A stretch of 64,000 nucleotides of DNA, taken from contig CANTFL010001327.1 of assembly GCA_947650285.1 (NCBI GenBank), positions 341,814 to 405,813 on the forward strand, given 5' to 3'. The notes below the pieces were generated by a model, which had not been told where the DNA came from, did no database searches, and was given only the letters and a program-made list of their open reading frames with translations. Source of the stretch: Hyaloperonospora brassicae. Taxonomy: Eukaryota; Oomycota; Peronosporomycetes; Peronosporales; Peronosporaceae. This document shows, in pieces, positions 1-11,760 of the stretch (positions are counted from its first letter, which is position 1; each line of letters opens with the position of its first letter). Position numbers and translations under genes: made by a program.

Positions 1-1160
1 ATTTTACGCCACGCGTGAGGGCTTTACCCATTTGAGTGACATCGAATGGGGTGCGGTAGGACGTATGAGGTCTACCGTAGGCAAAACTCGCCATTAGCGC
101 CATATTGGAGTCTCTTGACAGAGACCAACAACATGCCGCTATAGCCAGGTTCATTCAAAATGAACTTGTCGCCGAAAGAAAGAAAGTAGCCTCGCTTCAC
201 CAGCAAGGCTCTCAACAGGACGAGCAGTTGAGAGACCTCGGTGCTCAACAGACATAGATGTTGAGACAGCAGCAATTCCATGCTGTTGTGGGTGGGACAA
301 CACACATGCGTCGTCCCGAAATCTTGAAGGTCGATATCTCTGAGTACAGAAGAGTCGAGGAAGACTAACTATTGTTATGGAATGTCGGACTAGACAGATC
401 CATAAAGGACCGTCGTATCGACGATGAGCAGATGAAACTCACATTTACTTAAGTCCACTTGGCGGGACGTGCCAAGACTTGGGCCTTAGGGCTCGTGATG
501 AGCGACCATATGCTTTTGAGTCTCTAGAATCCTTTAAGACCCGGCTTAAGCAGACGTTTGAACCGCCACGGGCTGAGTTCAGGGCTCGTTCAGAGCTCCT
601 GAAACTCAAGCAGGGTAAGCGTGATGTGCACGCTTACGCTCAGCATATACGACTCCTTGCGAGTAGTTTAACTGCCAACCCAGTACATGAGCACACGTTG
701 ATTACTGTGTTCATGCAACGTCTCGCAGATGGGACCTTCAGGAACCACCTATTCCGCTTGGAACTGGATACGCCTGAAGAAGCAATCTCAGCTGCGGAAC
801 AGGAAGGATTTAGCATCATACAGGCTCATGCTAGCTCGAGCTCTTATCGTCCATCGATACGGCAAGAGACTAGAGGTCCAGAAACCATGGACCTCTGCTC
901 TGTTGAGAGCGAGAGACCTCTCTCATCGAACAACAAGCAACTTCAGAAGTGCAATAGCTGTCAGAAGTTAGGGCACTACGCATACGAGTGTAGTGCCCCA
1001 CGCCCAATACCAAACAGTACTGAGCGAAATGATCGGCCATTTTACAAAAAGGGCAATGGGCGTAGGTTCAACGCTGTTGCGAAACCGCAACAGCGAAGCG
1101 GAGGATCAAAAATGGACGAAGCCAGTAGGGGTGGAGCGCCCTACTTTTCCAGCAACTGTG
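1..1160 (+). pseudogene. Element A gag fragment with CCHC zinc knuckle
   Basis: Gag packages retrotransposon RNA into virus-like particles. The best open part starts near 479 and contains a charged capsid-like region (motif FEPPRAEFR near residue 28, then KQGKRDVHAYAQH) and a CCHC knuckle CNSCQKLGHYAYEC near residue 157. The upstream part, 1-478, is the same gag in other frames with stops; its N-terminus matches the gag of D (50135) and F (51790). The homologous gag in B carries the same knuckle (CHRCHKLGHYAYEC). Homology to B ends near 1160; the open frame that continues to 1288 is probably inserted DNA read through by chance. Confidence 0.8.
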
Positions 1161-2309
1161 GAGAAGCGCAGAGAAAGAATGATGGAAAGGTGGATTTTGC
1201 GAGCCGCATTAAGTGCGAAATCAATTTGATTGGTGGAGAGCGCTCGGAGATGGGCCCGTTGGCACGAAGGATGGGACCGACAGACTGAGTGAAGGAAAAC
1301 GATGTTGAAGTTATGCGGATTGCTCTAATTAAAGGACAAGAAGGAGTATCGTCACAGATCGACGATTGACCGATCGCGATCCGCGATCAAGGTCTTGGAT
1401 CACCAAATTACAAAGACCGGTTTACTCAAGAGTTGAACATCATCCAGATTACGTAATCGATAACGACAATGGATAATGGGTGAATACGGAAGCAGGCTAG
1501 AGGAGTGGATCGTCAAAGTCATGAAACCTGCGAGGTCCCAGAAGTGACGGCGATTTGACGTTGAATGCCCGATCAAAGACTCGATAAATTGATCACGATC
1601 CATCCTGGGTGTATAACGCTTGATTGTGTGGACACATAATTGGTGTGGACCATATAACGCGATCCATTACCCGAGTGAGGGGGAAATAAGTTTCATGACA
1701 CTGTTATCCATAAAAAAGCCTTGCTACCGTACTACGTTTGTCAAAGGTAGAGAGGTAAATCAGAAGTGATACTCAGAAAGTAGTCCAACGAAAAAAGTGA
1801 GAGGATTTAAGGGTGAGTAGCTATAGAAAAAGAGGAAGGGCAACCAAGGAAGAGGCGAAGAGAAGCACGACAACCAAAAGAGCGGGAACGGCAAATGGAA
1901 GTGAAGATTGCCCGGGGTTATGTGAAGACCACCCGGAAAGGCAGACCAGCCTACAGTGCCGATGCACCGCGCACAGAAGTCATGTCTTTTCGGTTTAGTG
2001 GTTAGGCGCCACGAGTTAGCGGAGGTGGCGCGGGTTCAAACCCCGCCCACACCAAGAGCTTGAACATCGAAACTGTTTACAGTAAACACCTCCGGGTGCT
2101 GTCGTGTGGGAGTAGTTACTTGACCCTTGTACGAAAAAGGACGTCCGTAACCCAAGTCCGCTTGGGGTCACACTGTAAACTCCTATAGGAGGCGGCCGGT
2201 AGTAGTACCGTAACGGTAGTAGTCGGAGGCGTTAGGGGTAAAGCACATCAATAGTACCCTGATCCCTTCAAAACGACTTCGCAACAAGTGACTCATATCG
2301 GCGTAAGCC
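1161..2309. other. Left flank of the nested insertion, unrecognised
   Basis: I recognise no gene here. The stretch 1360-1410 is rich in GATC palindromes, like the blocks at 41851-42125 and 53590-53690. A 16-bp string TCCATTACCCGAGTGA near 1664-1679 recurs near 9708-9723 on the far side of LINE1, which hints that both flanks come from related DNA. A tRNA-like segment is at 1991-2054. The rest, 2060-2309, shows nothing I can name. Confidence 0.4.
1991..2054 (+). other. tRNA-like segment, possible SINE head
   Basis: The 3' half looks like a tRNA: a perfect 5-bp T stem (2030-2034 with 2042-2046) encloses a 7-base loop, forming a B-box GGTTCAAACCC, followed by CCACACC and A like an acceptor end. 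Upstream is an A-box-like TTTAGTGGTTAGG and a 7-bp stem GCGCCAC/GTGGCGC. The matching 5' acceptor strand (GGTGTGG) is missing and no normal anticodon arm folds. A real tRNA is therefore unlikely. A tRNA-derived SINE head or a decayed tRNA fits better; the Pol III role is inference. Confidence 0.35.
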
Positions 2310-2313
2310 GTGG

Positions 2314-5300
2314 TCACAAACAGGCGCAAATAGCAATTCGATAGTCCAAAATGAAAAAATCATACGAAAGGTTCCATGTCAGTGGCGAGTGCAAAAGGCA
2401 ATGTACAATGCGAGGACGGAACTTGGCCAAGTAAGCCGTCGCAGAGAAAGGAGCCACAGAGTTATGCAGGATAAATAAATGCCATTGCATACTGAAAGAG
2501 GGGTCCGCGGGTAGGCGAAGGTATAGAGTGCCGCAATGTAACTGGAGTAGCCAACCGATAAAGTGCGGAATGGCAGGGGACACCCTAAAATACCGCATCT
2601 CTAGGTCGACCTGGCAATCCAGCTTCAGGCAGGGATCCGGTAGGCCGAAACTGCCTCAGATGTAGAGCAGAGAGCAAAGTGAGGAGTTGCCGCAATGTGA
2701 TACTGGAATGACGTAAGCTGCGGCTGGCCAAGTCTTGAGAAAACCAGTCGGTATGGATACAAACAACAGCGTGAATCCGAGCTTGACTACCCAGAAGGTA
2801 CGACGCAGCGTTATCAAACCGAATATCATTCCGATGAATCCAAAGACAGCGAAGGATGACCACCCGAACAATATGAAAAATCACGAAAATACTAAATCCA
2901 TACGATAGCTGCGCACCCGGTGTCGGCACCACATGGAATAGCAGAACCGACCGCCAGTCGAGCGGGGAACCAAACAGAGGTGCAAAAAGATTGAGCCAGG
3001 GGGCCCAAACTTGAGTCGCAAAGGGACAGTACCAAAAAAGATGAGGCGCCGTCTCCAGAACACCACAGCCATGATGGCAAAGAACGGCAGCCCCGGGAAG
3101 GTGTTGTAACCGGTATCCCAGATAGAGAGTGTTGTGCTGGAGACGGTAAAGGAAGTCGGCATAAACCGGCAGTAATATTTCCGCATCTTAGAGTCTCGAG
3201 TCCACATAGCAGGCCGTGGGCCCGAGTCGAGGCCCGAACGGGACAGCGGAAACACGGGGGCGGCCACTTTGTCAATAAGTATTCGAATGCGCGCCACACT
3301 GAGGTCAGCCAAGTCAAAAGCACCAAAACGCCAGCAATGGAATGCGCTGAAATAGCGAGGTGGTTGAATCGGGCCGATAGGGTAAGTACATGAAGGCGCC
3401 AAATGGCAGTGAATACGAGCCAGAAAAGCGGAACAAGCTCCAATTCCAGAGACTCGGCACCTGCTGAAGTAGCGGAGATAGAGGGAGAACGTAGTCCCCG
3501 TAATCGAAGCACCACAAGCGCGAAACAAATCATAGGGCCGATGAAATTTGAGCTCGGCTAAGAGAGTCGTCAATACGGACCGCCGGTAATTCCCAGACAG
3601 TGGGCGTCCAGTAGTTTCTGAAGTGAGGTCAGTATTGACAAGTACCGGCGCGGTAAGTTTGTCAAACCTATTATTCATGCGGATGACCGATGGGCGTGGA
3701 CGGGTATGCCAGACAAATAGGGCCGAATGCCAGTAGGGCTCTGAGGCTGACCAGCGGCGAGGCGACGGCCACATTGGAGAACCTGGGCCGGTCGCAATTG
3801 GCGCATAAATTATGTCAAAATCATGTACATAAGGAGAGATAGCTTGATCGAACAGGCGAATGACAAATTCCACCCACGTGGGAAGGCCCATAAAAGTGTG
3901 AGCCCTGGCCGCCAAAATAACTTTGCATAGTACATGGGCTTGTAAGCTATGGACCATGTCGCAGACCTCAGTGAGGCCTAAGCCGCCTTGTCCAGGGGGA
4001 AGAAACCACCAGTCTTTAGACAAAGCAATTTTAGACTTATCCTCGCAGATAAAGCGCGATATGAGGCGGGTGACTTGATCTTGAAAACCAGTCGCGGAAA
4101 CGTGACAGACACTGGCCGAGTACCAGAGTATGGGTAAAATAATTTGCTGCAGAATCACCACTTGGCCCCGAAGGGTGCACGCGCGGTGAGACCAAAGGGA
4201 ACAGCGCGTCTGCATGTCGGCCAGCAAATGCTGGAGCCGGGCAGTAGGGCAAAGCAGAGGTCCGTAGTAAATACCAACGAGCTTGGTCCGCCCGCAGGAG
4301 CCCACGACATCAACTCCCAATTGTTCGAGGTCGAGACGAAGAGGCTCAGAATACTCAGACCAGGGCCGAAATGGCAGCACCACTGTCTTTGCCTTATTGA
4401 GCCGCATGCAGGTCGCCGAGCAAAAAGTCTTGACGTAACCGAGAAAGTCTGGAGTGAGGCGAAGGTCGTGCAGCAGACCGGTACAGTCGTCTGCAAAACT
4501 GATTACCGGATGCGTCGAAGAACCACAACGGAGTCCTTTACCCTGTAGGTTGACGCGAATATAGTTCAGTAAAGGCTCAATAAAAAGGACAAATAACGCC
4601 GGCGATAAGGGGTCTCCCTGGCGAACCTCTGCCCCTAATTCAAACATGAACAAAGGGCAGCCGCTGAACATCAAGGTAACAAGGGTGTTGGGATATAGAA
4701 CCTTTATCCAACATCGAAAGGTAGACCCGAACCCAAAGTGCATAAGCACCATGTCTAAAGCCGGCCAAACAACGCTATCAAAAGCTTTGGCGAAATAAAG
4801 TAAAACAGCCCCAGTCGGTGAAGCGGAATCTGATTAGAGGGAAGCAAGCGCTTGGAACCGACGATGGGCTGTCCGAATATCGCGCCCCGGCACAAATCCA
4901 TATTGATACGAATGCAAGAGAAAGCCCAAAACCCGACCAAGCCGGTGAGCTAGAATTTTGGGTCCCAATTTAGCGTCCACCATAAGGAGGGAAATAGGGC
5001 GATAATTGTTGGGCGACGAGCGGTCGCCCTTTTTATAGAGCAGCGAAATTTGAGTTTGTCGCTGGAACTTAGTCATCTTGCCCTTGAGAAATTGGGCGAC
5101 GTAGACCACCTCGATAATGCGGATCCAAATGGGCAAGTCGACGTGGTAGTAATCAAGCGGCAAGCCATCCGGTCCTGGCGTCTTACCGAGCGCAGTGTGT
5201 TTCAGAGCCCATAAGAAGTCGCTTGCTGTTAAGGGGCAGTGTAACGGGGCAGCCCGTTACATGGAAATTGCCATTTGAGAGATAATGACAATAAAAAATA

Positions 5301-7080
5301 TTATGTTGAATATTCTTTAAACAATATCACCAATAGTGGTGATATTGATGGGTCGACCAAAGAGTCTGCTCATTGGTTGATATCTTGACGATATTAACCC
5401 ACCAATCACTGCAAGACGCGCGCTATAAGTGGTGAGTGGACGTCGACATACATTCAGTTAGATTAGTATAATTAAGTGAAGTTAAACCGAGAGACAGTAG
5501 TTAAAGACTTAATTATATTAATATAACAGTTCTACTTTTCCCTAAGACAGTGTTGCCTCTGTCTTACCTACCGCTTACTCGGTTGCCTCGTGTACGCTTG
5601 TCGGTGCACGATACTCTTGCGTTAAGTTCACGCAAGGGTGTGCCCCGTTACAGGCAGTCCAAATAAGTCTGTTTTGTCGGAGACAAGCGTGGTGTAGTGT
5701 CCTTTAACAACCGAGAAAGGCCCATGCGTTCCCAAGGAGGCCGCGCATGCTGGTATTCGCGGGAAGGCGAGCAGTATATACCATACCAATATTCGTTAAA
5801 TGTAGAACAGGGAGAGTCCAAATCGTCCGCCGAGTCCACAGGGATAGGTGATTTGTGAAGAACCTGGGGGGGGGGGGTAGAAAAAAATAATCGTGAGCAA
5901 CGCTCAGTAGATTAAATGTCGGAGGCGAATTTGCGCCGAGACGCTAACTGCACGGACTCCTCTACTTTTACGGATAGGGTCGCCTGCGCAGAAGCAATAG
6001 CGGAAGAAAGGTCCACCGAAGGGTCCAAAGCCTGCCGATGGCGAAGTCGGTTGACGGTTAGGTGGAGATCTTCGATAGCACGTAGACGTGCATTCTTTTG
6101 GATGAGAAACAACCAGCGAAGAAAGATGGAGTCTTGCCGTTTCTGCTCATCGAGAAAGCATCCGGGATTCGAGCGCCGCAACATTGGATTAAATGACGCA
6201 GCAAGTCGGACTAAGGAAGTACGTAATTATTCCTGAGCCTCAGGCAAGTGGATAACCCATGAAGGGCATTTCCAAGGGGCACGACCCGGAGGCTTAAAGG
6301 CATTTATGCCGAGACGAAAGGATAAACCAATGTGATCCCCCGTTCCAAATTTAGCCATAAAAATGTGGGAAACCGTTTTAAAAACGGAGCGAAAAATTCC
6401 ATAATTCACAAAAAGATTGTCAATGCGAGAAGCACGAATCGGATTGGTGAACTCTTGAACGTCGGGATGCTGAAGTCGCCACGGGCCGACCAATCGTAAT
6501 GCCGACATCCAACTAAGAAACTCGTTTTGGCCTTGAAGGCGAGACCGATGGGTTGAACGGGCCTGGTCCAATTGAGAGGAAAGAATCGTGTTGAAGTCTC
6601 CATAACAATGTGATGGGCTTCATCCTCGAAGTGACGAGGTAGGGTCGAAAAAAATTGCGGGCGGTGCTTCGGGGAGGCAGGGCATATATGACATGAATGT
6701 AGGTACGAATCGAGTCCAGCGTTACCGCAACCAGTACATAGCAGGAGAGAAGCAGAGCAGAATTGACGTAGCGGGAAGTAACATCGTCGAGAGCACGAAT
6801 TGAACAGGTCGGGGTTTAAAGCAAGCCCACACCCGCCATCCCAGTGAAGGAGGTCATGTTGTCTTGGGACTAAAAACTTGAATTGAGCCGGGAAGCAGTT
6901 TGCCAGAGGTTTATGAACCTATAAAAGCTCTTAATTCCAGTAAAAAGGGTCTCTTGGAGGCCGACCAGGTGGAAATTGTTAGAATAATAGATTAAAGTCG
7001 AAAGCGTGATGGCATTGCAGCCATTGAAGTTAATCGAATAGCCCCGAAGGGATTAAGGCTCCTAAGGGTAAATCGTTAGG
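2314..7080 (-). pseudogene. LINE1 ORF2: endonuclease-reverse transcriptase, broken
   Basis: ORF2 nicks the target site and copies element RNA into DNA there. The endonuclease shows LVGLQETLF, then GDFNT (near 6590), SRIDNLFVN and the catalytic-type GDH in GTGDHIGL. The RT shows GKTPGPDGLP, NNYRPISLL, a motif-A string FAKAFDS near 4790, RQGDPLSPALF and FADD at 4497-4486. The longest open part, 4752-2881, runs from RT motif A onward. Near its end, in another frame, is a zf-RVT-like HLFWYCPFATQVWAP. The region is split over several frames (7080-6227, 6184-5912, 5163-4834, 4752-2881, 2932-2585) and by the solo LTR. I see no RNase H domain, unlike LINE2. Confidence 0.85.
5240..5652 (+). repeat. 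Solo LTR (A/B family) inside LINE1
   Basis: This 413-bp LTR begins TGTAACGGGGCAGCCCGTTACAT and ends GCCCCGTTACA. It is flanked by a 5-bp target duplication GGCAG (5235-5239 and 5653-5657). It carries the family core around 5390-5420 (inverse CCAATCACTGCAAGACGCGCGC). It lies in plus orientation within the RT of LINE1, so it arrived after LINE1. A solo LTR forms by recombination between the two LTRs of a full element. Confidence 0.93.
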
Positions 7081-7084
7081 TTAG

Positions 7085-8943
7085 GGTTCCACAGCGGTGG
7101 CTCGCTCCTTCGAAAAGGCAAAAGTGTCTTGAAGATCGGCTGGGACCGCCGTCGTTAAAATTCGGTCCGAAAGCGGAGACGGTGTGATGGACGCCAAGGT
7201 TTTGTCGTCCCAAAGAAGCCGAAGAGGGTGGGGCAGGGCAGACGCTGACCTACCAAGAATGGATCCTAATTTAAGGGGATCCATATAGATGCTGGGTGCA
7301 ATGATTTGGAGTGCCAAATCAAACTCAGTCCATTTGACTTGGCCCCAGTAGTGGTCCTGGTCTTGGCAAAGTATGGCTGAGAATTGACTGATAGTCCAAG
7401 TCAGTCAGTGCAGGATACAAGGTGCCATTCCTCGTCGGAAGTTTCCTCTGTACGGAAAAGGGTAACGGCGCGTGGCAGCAACTCGAAGCACTGCATGACC
7501 AAATTCCTTCGCGCGGAGGTATTGGAAGTTGCCATAAGCTTTGGTGTCTAACAGAACACGCAGAAAACTCGGTTGGGCTTGAACCGTGGACATGACGGTA
7601 ATGGGATCGGTCTCAGAGTCAAAAGTGCGCAATAACTCATCGATCACAGCACAAAGCTCGTGAAGTGTCAAGTGCTCCACCGAGCCTTGATAGACGACCA
7701 GAATAAGGATCCGTTCAGAAACGGCAACAAGTTCCACATAGGAACTAACCGAACGAGGAGGATCAAGCGATCGATCCCAGAGGAGGATATCTTGATCCGG
7801 AGGAATAGAGCCGCCAGATTCTTCGCTGAGCCATTCGTAGGAATTGACCGAGGAAATGTACTGATATTCCAATTGAGAGGGAAGAAGAGTCGCCAGCTGA
7901 ACAACCCTTTCAGAAATGGGCTCAAGACCAGACACTTGGCCCATTTGATTACGGGCGGGGGCAAATTAACCCGAGTCAATAGCGCCGACCGGAAAAGAAG
8001 GTGCTGGTCCAGTGGGCCATAAAGATTTAGAGCGAACCGTAATTGCCGACTTTACATCGTCCATGTCACCAGAATGGCCGGAATCCGAGTCAGACGAACC
8101 CATTCTAGTTTGCGCATTGTCAGGTTCGGGGACGGAAGCCATGGAGCTATTTTCGTCTGAGTCGCTGTCATTGTCATACACAGGCGGAGTGGCCCCGTCA
8201 GTTGGAAACGGGTAGGTAGCTGTAGCTTGAACCTTGCTGTCCGACTGAATCGTCGCACGTAAGGCTGCAATAAATGGTGGAACGGTGCGGTTTTACGCCC
8301 CCAAGCGATGGTGCACCACAGCAAAGCCTTGACCAGTGAACTGGATTTGGCGGAGAGGGGTGCGATTATCCAGCATAACAGATGGTGGAGGCGAATTCTG
8401 GTTGAAGTACACCCGGCGGTTGCGAGAGCGCATACCACCGATCACCTGAGCCGGTGTAATATAAACCAGCGGAGTGCCCCTATGGGCAAACCAGTCATAG
8501 ACGAGCCCATCCGACACGTCGTAGGGTAGGCGCTGAAGATCAACGCAGTATCAATGGGAGTATTTGGAGTACGTTTGGACCTTGAAAGAGCTACCGCAAA
8601 TCAATACACTTAATCCCCCCAATTTCGTACACACTTCCCGATCAGTACACATAAAGCTAATACCGGCGTTACGGATTGTTTTGAAGTCCCGTAAGTTTGC
8701 AAGGCTCTCCGTCCACAAAAGTGATTGAGTCGACGAGCCAAGAGACGTCATAATTTCGGTGTCGGAAAACGTGGACGAAAGATCACGGGCAGGTATCCAC
8801 ATCGGTAGACATAGTTCAGGCAAAACTTGTTGAGGCACGCTCGCGAGGGCGGCACAACGCTTGTCACACACAGCGCGATCAGGGTCCAGCAAGACACTTT
8901 CAGCCTTAGCAAAGACAGCGTCTGTTGGGCGAGAAAAATCCAC
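7085..8943 (-). pseudogene. LINE1 ORF1-like protein, broken
   Basis: This long minus-strand coding region lies directly upstream of the endonuclease, where LINEs carry the RNA-binding ORF1. It is open in pieces: 8943-8551, 8517-8293, 8181-7966, 7944-7405 and 7317-7081. The middle is very acidic and serine-rich (DNDSDSDENSS). I see neither a CCHC knuckle nor an RRM that I can support, so the assignment rests on position and coding character. LINE2 has a comparable long region before its endonuclease. Confidence 0.55.
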
Positions 8944-9053
8944 TCGAGGGGCGGCTGTCTGCCAGGCCTGATGCCCTTTTTATCCCGTGGACTGCCACTG
9001 CCCCTACTTATAGGAGCAGACGACGCGACGATTATATAGAACCGGCGATGCAC

Positions 9054-10499
9054 AAAGGTACGGCTGACAAAGGGGTAGTCGAGAAGAGGAAGATGCGAAT
9101 CACCCTTCTATGCCCGCGTAACACCAGACAGCGGTAGAGACGAGATCGCACCAGATGGGAAGTACCACCTATACACCGCAGGAGCCAGTCACGCGGCAGA
9201 GACGATAGAAAAGAGCCAGACTAAAAACGGGAAAGGGGAAAGCGGAAGCCGAAGCTTTAGTGTCGAGGGTACGTAAGAAAACACCGGTCGAAAGGTACCT
9301 CAATACCCGGACCAAGGGAAAGTACAGCCTACCTATGAGTTGTTCTCCTTACTCCACATAAGTAAAACTTTCAACCGACCACGCTCGTTCGGCCTAGCGT
9401 CCGAATACGTGTAACAACTAACACTTCTCGATGCTAGTGTCGTGTTTCAAAGGTAGTTGGAGCCAACCCAGTCGATTCCTTTCGGAGAAGGCTTAGCGCG
9501 AACTCAAGTTACGTAGCAGGGATGAGCTTCCAGTAAAGACTGTAGGCGCCTAACTGACTAGGTAGCAAGAGGGTCGGAGGCTTAAGGATGAGGCGCAGCA
9601 CGACCCGAGGAGGGACGTAGAGCGAAGGCTTGCAGGCGAACGAACAGCGGAAGAGCAAGCGTGGGCTTGTCTCTGTCCAATTGTGCGGTAGCTGGCAAAT
9701 TGAGGAGTCCATTACCCGAGTGAACCACGACGGAGCGATCCACCACGGATTGATTTACTGACCGAGAGATCCACTACCGAGCGATCCAATACCGAGAGAT
9801 CCACTACGGAGCAATCCGCCACCCGAGTATTTGCTGCAGACCACATAATGCAAGAATTGAATTACATAGACATGCGATATGCAACAGTGATCTAGCGAAC
9901 AGATATGCATTGTCATAGGTTTAAAATTTTGTTGGATGACATTAAACATAATTGAATTTGCAACGAAAGACACGCGTCGACTTCTCTCGGGCACGAACTT
10001 TGGCCTCTCGTCGAATAGAGAGTGACTCGCGTCTCTGAAAACTTCGCCATTGGATTGTGTGGCCAAGCGGAACGTCAATTATCACCCCCCTCCAACTGCG
10101 ATTGGACGCAGGGAACCTAACGGTTCAGATTCAAGATCGCGAGACAGCTCGAGTGATCAGAAGGCTCGCGGACCAAGCACTAACCCCTGGACAAAGGCGA
10201 CTTTGGGAGAGCGCCCAAGTTAACACGCGATCAAGTGAAGAATTCCCACTCGATCCACCCCTGCGTTTGACCGGGTGAAATATTTTTACCCAATCGAGCC
10301 CCTCTAAAACGGTCAAGTTCAGCCTCAGCTTAAGTCCACCATGAAGAGCGCAACCCGACCCACCGACGGGTACACAAGGTAAGCAAGAAAAAAAAGAGAA
10401 AGGAATCGGAGTAACCCCTCCGTTAGTCGGTCGTCCGGGCGCCGGTAGAGAGTTGGGATCGTCTCGCGAAACGAGCGATCACCACTCCACCACACATCC
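9054..10499. other. Right flank of the nested insertion, unrecognised
   Basis: No gene is recognised between the 5' side of LINE1 and the resumption of element A. It contains a 15-bp degenerate tandem repeat (9768-9827), the 16-bp string shared with 1664-1679, and an A-rich patch near 10386-10400. Short frames on both strands look like chance. Confidence 0.45.
9768..9827. repeat. 15-bp tandem repeat, about 4 copies
   Basis: Four degenerate copies of a unit close to CGAGAGATCCACTAC follow one another; related units are scattered from 9700. On the minus strand they read as GSLG repeats at the end of a short open frame. This is probably a minisatellite rather than coding sequence. Confidence 0.7.
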
Positions 10500-11760
10500 T
10501 CAAGAGAATTCGCAAATCTCTTGACGAAAGCTCTTCTAAATAAAAAATCATTGTGTGTCTCTTCACCTGGTGATTAGATATCGCTCATCACCTTGAATTT
10601 GCAAGTGACAAACGATTTTTCATTTCGCGCTCTAGTTGCCTGTGAGGCGTCGAACAACTTTGTTCGCCGCCGATCACTAGAGGGTCGTATCCTCAAGTTC
10701 GTTGAGCGCGACATCCCCCTAAAGAAGATGACGGTGCGCCTTGCCACAGGCGCATCGATTACCGTTGAGAAGCGTGTAGTGGGAACCCACTACACGGTAG
10801 AGGACGTACAGTACGATGATGCTTTCATCGTACTGGATATGGATGACAAATTTGATGTCATCCTGGTATTACCTTGGCTCAGAAGGTTCTAGCCAAGATT
10901 GAGCTGGCAGCATCGTTCCGTGAATATGCATACCGCTTGTTCATCAGGTGGCTATCTGATGGACGCGTGGACCGTCCACAATAGTGTGGATGTACTGCGA
11001 GTGAGTGCGATGGCCTCACTTGCGGTACGATCGTTAGCACGACTGCACAAGATCACAGTGTAGTTGATCACTACACTGTGGAGCAAGCTCCCGGCGGCAG
11101 TACAGAAGTACAGGCGGCGCCGAAGGTCCACCACTCGAAGAAGTCGACTGGATCGGGACATGGATGCATGCCTAGCGGGCAGCATCTTGGACAAAAGAAA
11201 CCTGTTGCCTTCAAAGGGCAACTTGGAAATTCTAGGTCGACTGGAGAGTCGACCGTAGAGGATCGGTGCCTGACTGTGGTTGCACAGCCACAGTCAGAAG
11301 ACGTCGAGGGAATAAGTCCCCACGTACTTGAGGAAGGAATTCCTCAAGAGTCACTTGACGAGGGATCAGACCCTCTGCAACCTGTGGAAGCAAGTTACCA
11401 GGAAGAAACCGAGACGTTGAACGTCTTGGTTAATGACGGATCAAGAGTAGGCGCTTATACGCTTGATCTGATTGTGCCTCCGAAGTTGACTTCGGAGATA
11501 ACTCAGTTGCCAACGCTAGAACCGAAACGGTTCTTGCGTGATCTGCGTAGTGGCAAAGTCAAGCAGATCTGCATACTCGTCACGGAGGATGAGTATGTGG
11601 CCGATATTCGGTCGGCAACAGTATTTGCTGAGAACGAACGGGTTCTCAGCAGCTCATCGATGGACGAAAGTGTCATCGATGAGAAGAATCGGATTAAGAG
11701 CGATGTACGTCTTAATCCTGGAAGTCGCTTCAGGCAAATCCTTTGTATAAGGGTTTGATC
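10500..11760 (+). pseudogene. Element A protease and linker, active site lost
   Basis: This is the retropepsin-like protease that matures Gag-Pol, then a linker before RT. The open part 10593-10892 carries ACEASNNFVRR where B has VDFGASNNFVRR, so the aspartate of the expected D-x-G-A active site is replaced by alanine and the glycine by glutamate. The downstream fold is preserved (VRLATGASITV, then FDVILVLPWLRR). The linker 11078-11758 matches B's linker (LRDLRSGKVKQICILVTEDE). Stops separate the pieces. With the catalytic residue gone this copy cannot process its own polyprotein. Confidence 0.8.

Larger units (their letters stand above)
2310..9053 (-). mobile_element. Non-LTR retrotransposon LINE1
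   Basis: This is a two-ORF LINE in minus orientation. ORF1-like protein lies at about 8943-7085, apurinic endonuclease at about 7040-6227, and reverse transcriptase with C-terminal region at about 6180-2314. The RT is interrupted by a solo LTR at 5240-5652. Ends are approximate: I see no clear poly(A) tail or target duplication. Frameshifts and stops occur throughout, so it is inactive. A 12-G run at 5866-5877 lies within it. Confidence 0.8.

Noticed and set aside
1981..2054. A functional tRNA gene
   Set aside because: The 5' acceptor strand and a proper anticodon arm are missing.
4144..4548. 134-residue plus-strand frame
   Set aside because: Antisense shadow of the LINE1 reverse transcriptase.
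5866..5877. 12-G run as a polypurine tract of an LTR element
   Set aside because: No LTR start follows; it lies within the LINE1 coding region and is probably a slippage expansion.
9768..9827. GSLG-repeat protein encoded by the 15-bp repeats
   Set aside because: The repeat unit is a multiple of three, so an open frame is expected; no coding context around it.
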